A stretch of DNA of 8,869 bases from Deltaproteobacteria bacterium (lineage in GTDB: Bacteria; Desulfobacterota; BSN033; UBA1163), in the NCBI GenBank assembly GCA_016875155.1, contig VGSD01000088.1, positions 1 through 8,869 of the forward strand, in the 5' to 3' direction. The translations under genes were made by a program, and so were the position numbers. The notes under the pieces were generated by a model that was not told where the DNA came from, searched no databases, and saw nothing but the letters and a program-made list of their open reading frames with translations. Below, piece after piece: positions 5,948 through 8,869 of this stretch; the stretch's first letter is position 1; every line of letters begins with the position of its first letter.

Positions 5948-6964
5948 TTATATCCGATCTAATTTTTCCTTAATTCTGATCAATTCTTCTTCGGCTTCTC
6001 TGACGAGGTTTCCAATAATCTCCCTCATGGGCAAGACCTCACGAATCAACCCAACGCTCTGACCCGCCATTAAGGATCCATGATCTACATCACCTTCGAT
6101 GACTGCCCTTCGAAGTGCTCCCATCCAAAAATTCTCAACTTCATACTGGGCTTTTTCCCGGCCGATCTTTCCTTCTTCAAGTTCTTTGAGGAGTTTCAAC
6201 TGAAGCTTACCGAAATCGTCTGTCCCTTTGTTTTTAATCGCTCGGACAGCTACCACAGGAAGTTTGGAGTCATATTGTGGCGTGGCGATGGCCTGCCGGG
6301 CACGAGCTCTGATTAATGCGTTTTTAAAATCAGGGTGTGCAGTGCATTCTTCACTCATCGCGAACCTCGTTCCAAGCTGGCAACCTGCTGCCCCCATCAG
6401 TAATAGATGGGCGACCATCTTGCCGGTTGCAATGCCGCCTGCAACGAAAACGGGAACCTGATCGAATCGGAAAAGCACCTGCTGTAAAAGGATGACCAGC
6501 GAGACGTGACCAATGTGGCCCCCTGCCTCGCTTCCTTCGAGAAGGAGGGCATCAATGCCGAAACGGATCTGCTGTGAGGCGACGGATTCATCTGCGGCAA
6601 AAGATAGAGTTCTTTTACCCGCCTTCTTCATCCGCTCGATCTCTGCCTTACGCGGGATTCCTCCGGCAAAAACAACAAAAGGAACTTTTTTGGAAAGAAG
6701 AATCTCATACTGCGTCTTATAATTGGGAGCAATGGTGATCAGATTAACAGCGAACGGTCCGGTTAGTTCCTGAAGGCACTGATCTACCTCCTTTTCAAAT
6801 GCATCAGGTGGCAAATTCCCTCCTGCAAGAACAGGAAAAACCCCATGCTGGCTAACGGCCTTCACAAGGGCTACATTACTCACCCAGGTCATCCCTCCTG
6901 AAATGATCGGGTATCTTACATTCAAAAACTTTGTCCCCCGTTCGGAAAGCCTATTAAAAAGCAT
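5948..6964 (-). CDS. Nitronate monooxygenase / FabK-like FMN enzyme
   Basis: A 338-residue FMN-binding TIM-barrel protein of the 2-nitropropane dioxygenase family (nitronate monooxygenase; the enoyl-ACP reductase FabK has the same fold). Visible blocks are YPIISGGMTWVSN (18-30), LLEGSEAGGHIGH (141-153, with the family's GGH histidine), VFVAGGIATGKMV (172-184) and GAAGCQLGTRFAMSEE (191-206), which bind flavin phosphate. A C-terminal MAGQSVGLI (299-307) is typical of both NMO and FabK relatives. A short helical, charged tail follows. A GTG at 6973 is in frame but lies within the ribosome site, so the ATG at 6964 is chosen. The gene follows the DUF362 gene by 13 bases and they probably share a transcript. 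The substrate cannot be told: it may oxidise nitronates or reduce enoyl thioesters. Confidence 0.85.
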   Translation of the reverse strand: MLFNRLSERGTKFLNVRYPIISGGMTWVSNVALVKAVSQHGVFPVLAGGNLPPDAFEKEVDQCLQELTGPFAVNLITIAPNYKTQYEILLSKKVPFVVFAGGIPRKAEIERMKKAGKRTLSFAADESVASQQIRFGIDALLLEGSEAGGHIGHVSLVILLQQVLFRFDQVPVFVAGGIATGKMVAHLLLMGAAGCQLGTRFAMSEECTAHPDFKNALIRARARQAIATPQYDSKLPVVAVRAIKNKGTDDFGKLQLKLLKELEEGKIGREKAQYEVENFWMGALRRAVIEGDVDHGSLMAGQSVGLIREVLPMREIIGNLVREAEEELIRIKEKLDRI

Positions 6965-6972
6965 AAACGGCA

Positions 6973-6978
6973 CCTCCT
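6973..6978 (-). promoter_or_regulatory. Ribosome binding site that decides the flavoenzyme start
   Basis: AGGAGG on the minus strand, starting at the last base of the preceding TAA stop. It is 8 bases before the ATG at 6964 and overlaps the alternative GTG at 6973, which rules against the GTG. Confidence 0.8.
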
Positions 6979-8135
6979 TAATCCCCCAATGAGGATAACA
7001 ACTTCAGGACCTCCGAAGCCACAGGAGGGCATCCCTTGACAAAGATGCCCCTCTTTTTCATCTTATGGGTACAGTTACCTATCAAGAGGGTTCCTCTGGA
7101 TATATTTCCCAGATGTTTTCCAATGCCAATGTGAATCTTATTATCCCCTAAGCGGTGTGAAGTAAGCAAATTCTTGTAACAATGAAGAAGAACAAATAAT
7201 GTTGAAAGGCAGGCGCTGCACGATCCTTCATCGTAAACCACAACATCGGGAAAGGAGAAAGAGAGTTGGGAGGGGGGAAATTCAAAAGGTGTCTCCCACC
7301 TTAAGAAATCCTCCGGCTTGATTGAAATATTTGACAATTGGATTTCTCCCAGTCCTCTCTCCGATAACAACCTCAGATGAGGTACTTCTTCCGGGCCAAA
7401 CCCCATCAGCCGTGCAGCGACAGCATCTGCAGAAACGGGATTATTCCCCAAGACGATGAGCCCCGCCTCTTTCTTTCTTCCATAAGCAGGTCCCATTCCC
7501 TCCAGTCCTGTTGTCCCATCGATGATGGCCAAATGGGGAAATAAGACCGAGGCCATATCAGAGATCGCAATATCCAAGGCCTTATCCCCTTGAGCAACTT
7601 TCCCATTGTATCGGAGTTGATGCAGCCTTGCCTTCTCCCTGCGCCATAACAACCCCTTCATATTTTTGATGCTTAACGTAACCCGTGTATGCATGTGGGT
7701 TTTCATCACAGGGATTGAGATGATGAAATCAAATTTTTTCAAGATGGCAGGCACCCTGATGCTCTTCAGGGCTTTTCCTTCAGGTATTTTTATTTCCATC
7801 GGGGCAACCCGATCTAAATCAATGAGCTCAACCCCTTTTTTTTCCGAAACCTCCCTCAAGCCGGTTACCCAAAAGGCCTGCTCTGGATCCACTCCAAAGA
7901 TACAACTTTCACCGATCGCAATCTCATCCACTCCTTTTTCTTTCAGATGATCGATCGCGGCTTCTACTACCCTGGGATGTGTTGTCACTCCTTCGCCGGG
8001 GACCGCCAACCGAGCCGCATTGGGCTTTATCAATATCCTTCTTCCTTTCAAACTCGGCAAGCGGAATTGTCCAAGCGCCTTTTTTGTCGTGAGATACGGA
8101 TCCTTTCCTTTTAAAACGATGACTGCTGAATCCAT
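6978..8135 (-). CDS. DUF362 domain protein with cysteine-containing C-terminal tail
   Basis: A 385-residue protein of the DUF362 family, whose function I do not know. The domain covers about 1-265: RILIKPNAA (33-41), GVTTHPRVVEAAIDHL (49-64), the central SIPVMKTHMHTRVTLSIKN (140-158), and IIDGTTGLEGMGPAYGR (204-220) followed by VLGNNPVSADAVAARLMGF (228-246). The last 90 or so residues form an extra region with five cysteines: Cys306 and Cys309 (CSAC), Cys319, Cys355 and Cys369 (KGCPP). This looks like a metal or iron-sulfur site, which is inference. I see no signal peptide or membrane segment, so it is probably cytoplasmic. The ATG at 8135 has AAGG 9 bases upstream. The stop almost touches the start of the flavoenzyme gene, suggesting a joint redox role. 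Confidence 0.85.
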   Translation of the reverse strand: MDSAVIVLKGKDPYLTTKKALGQFRLPSLKGRRILIKPNAARLAVPGEGVTTHPRVVEAAIDHLKEKGVDEIAIGESCIFGVDPEQAFWVTGLREVSEKKGVELIDLDRVAPMEIKIPEGKALKSIRVPAILKKFDFIISIPVMKTHMHTRVTLSIKNMKGLLWRREKARLHQLRYNGKVAQGDKALDIAISDMASVLFPHLAIIDGTTGLEGMGPAYGRKKEAGLIVLGNNPVSADAVAARLMGFGPEEVPHLRLLSERGLGEIQLSNISIKPEDFLRWETPFEFPPSQLSFSFPDVVVYDEGSCSACLSTLFVLLHCYKNLLTSHRLGDNKIHIGIGKHLGNISRGTLLIGNCTHKMKKRGIFVKGCPPVASEVLKLLSSLGD

Positions 8136-8187
8136 TTAATTTAGCCTTATGATTGGTTTAATTTTTGGTCAACTGGCAGGTTAACCC

Positions 8188-8869
8188 TCAAGCAATCCAT
8201 AGGGTATCCAGAAAGATACCTGCGGTATCCACAGTGACCCTCGGCATGTTACTATCAAGATTCCAGGGGATGAAGAAGGTTAAATCCTCAATCTCCTCGT
8301 GGAAGCCCGATCCGAATCTTTTCATCAGTTCCTTTTTAATCTCCTTGACGGTTAGAATCATCGCCTGGTCGATTCTTCCCGCACGATTCATCTCTTTCAA
8401 ATGGGTTGAAGTCCTCAACTGATCCAGGGCTTCCTCGAAGTGTATTCCCTCTAATTTCCTGCGGAGGATATAAATGTTTCCTTTATCCTGTAGCATGGCA
8501 AGGGGTGGATTGATCTGAACCGTGGCATGTTGAAACCGTATCCCGGAGGCATGCCTGGCAATTTTAGGCAGAAAGCTCATTCTTTTTTCAATAGAGGATA
8601 GAAAAAGAGGAGTTGATCTTTCGAAGATATACTCCACCCCTTCATGCCGGAACTCCCTTAACCTTGTGGGATCGAATCCCAGGTCAAGGAGATCAGCGAT
8701 TTTCAAGTTAAGAGGTCCTCTTCCTTTTTTCTCCCTAAACCAGGAAGATAGATAAGGCCTCCGATAGAAGGAAAGATTCTCGATATAAAGGGTAGGTTCC
8801 CTTTTTAGCTCCTCGGGGAGGTTCCGAATGACTTTTTCCTCTCCCCATAGGTCAGCCTGCCCTTCCTTC
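8188..8869 (-). CDS. Unrecognised protein, C-terminal part (start lies outside the window)
   Basis: The frame is open from the window edge to the TGA at 8190-8188, giving at least 226 residues. A TTG at 8706 could be read as a start of a 172-residue product, but the 54 codons before it are open and read as sensible protein (for example PTLYIENLSFYRRPYLSSWF), so the gene more likely enters from outside. I do not recognise the family. It is soluble in appearance and rich in charged residues, with aromatic clusters near the visible N-terminus and a helical charged stretch KEIKKELMKRFG (residues 175-186 from the edge). No cysteines, nucleotide-binding loop, signal peptide or membrane helix is visible. 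It ends 52 bases before the DUF362 gene in the same direction, so co-transcription is possible. Confidence 0.75.
   Translation of the reverse strand, partial: KEGQADLWGEEKVIRNLPEELKREPTLYIENLSFYRRPYLSSWFREKKGRGPLNLKIADLLDLGFDPTRLREFRHEGVEYIFERSTPLFLSSIEKRMSFLPKIARHASGIRFQHATVQINPPLAMLQDKGNIYILRRKLEGIHFEEALDQLRTSTHLKEMNRAGRIDQAMILTVKEIKKELMKRFGSGFHEEIEDLTFFIPWNLDSNMPRVTVDTAGIFLDTLWIA

Noticed and set aside
5856..6058. Plus-strand open frame reading into the end of the flavoenzyme gene, with a helical-looking stretch near 5870-5960.
   Set aside because: No start codon with a ribosome site; most of it is antisense to the C-terminus of a clear gene, and I recognise no family.
8136..8187. TTGACC on the minus strand as a promoter for the DUF362 gene.
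   Set aside because: The -35-like box is followed at 17 bases only by TAAGGC, a poor -10; the gap is short and read-through from upstream is as likely.

Overview
The window carries a nearly complete tryptophan biosynthesis operon on the minus strand, flanked by other minus-strand genes. Every gene I can support reads right to left. The protein sequences are bacterial, with strong Shine-Dalgarno sites, ATG starts and moderate GC. The gene style, a split trpE/trpG/trpD/trpC/trpF set and a ribosome-type trp attenuator suggest a Gram-negative lineage close to the Desulfobacterota (former Deltaproteobacteria). This placement is an inference and is tentative.

Layout in the direction of transcription: (a) 8869-8188 is the 3' part of an unrecognised gene that enters from beyond the window. 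(b) 8135-6978 is a DUF362 protein with a cysteine-bearing tail, followed 13 bases later by a nitronate monooxygenase/FabK-like flavoprotein at 6964-5948. (c) 5947-5547 is a non-coding regulatory stretch. It holds a sigma-70-like promoter, a previously unlisted small leader peptide with four Trp codons out of five (WWWCW), a classical 1:2 / 2:3 / 3:4 attenuator, and a second intrinsic terminator just before trpE. (d) 5546-292 is trpE-trpG-trpD-trpC-trpF-trpA, packed with overlapping or nearly touching stop and start codons. (e) A 69-base gap with a good promoter is followed by the first 74 codons of panC (222-1), which runs off the window.

The six trp genes cover chorismate to indole-3-glycerol phosphate (TrpE/TrpG, TrpD, TrpF, TrpC), plus the TrpA half of tryptophan synthase. 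trpB, which normally sits between trpF and trpA, is absent, and trpF and trpA overlap by 8 bases. TrpB must be encoded elsewhere if the pathway is complete. TrpA keeps its catalytic Glu49 and Asp60, but two positions that usually contact TrpB look changed.

The most interesting part is the leader. The first terminator is controlled in the usual way by ribosome stalling on the Trp codons. The second terminator is a near copy of the first. The released 3' arm of terminator 1 can pair over 12 bp with the 5' arm of terminator 2. This suggests a relay in which one stalled ribosome disarms both terminators. The relay is a model from base pairing by eye and has not been shown.
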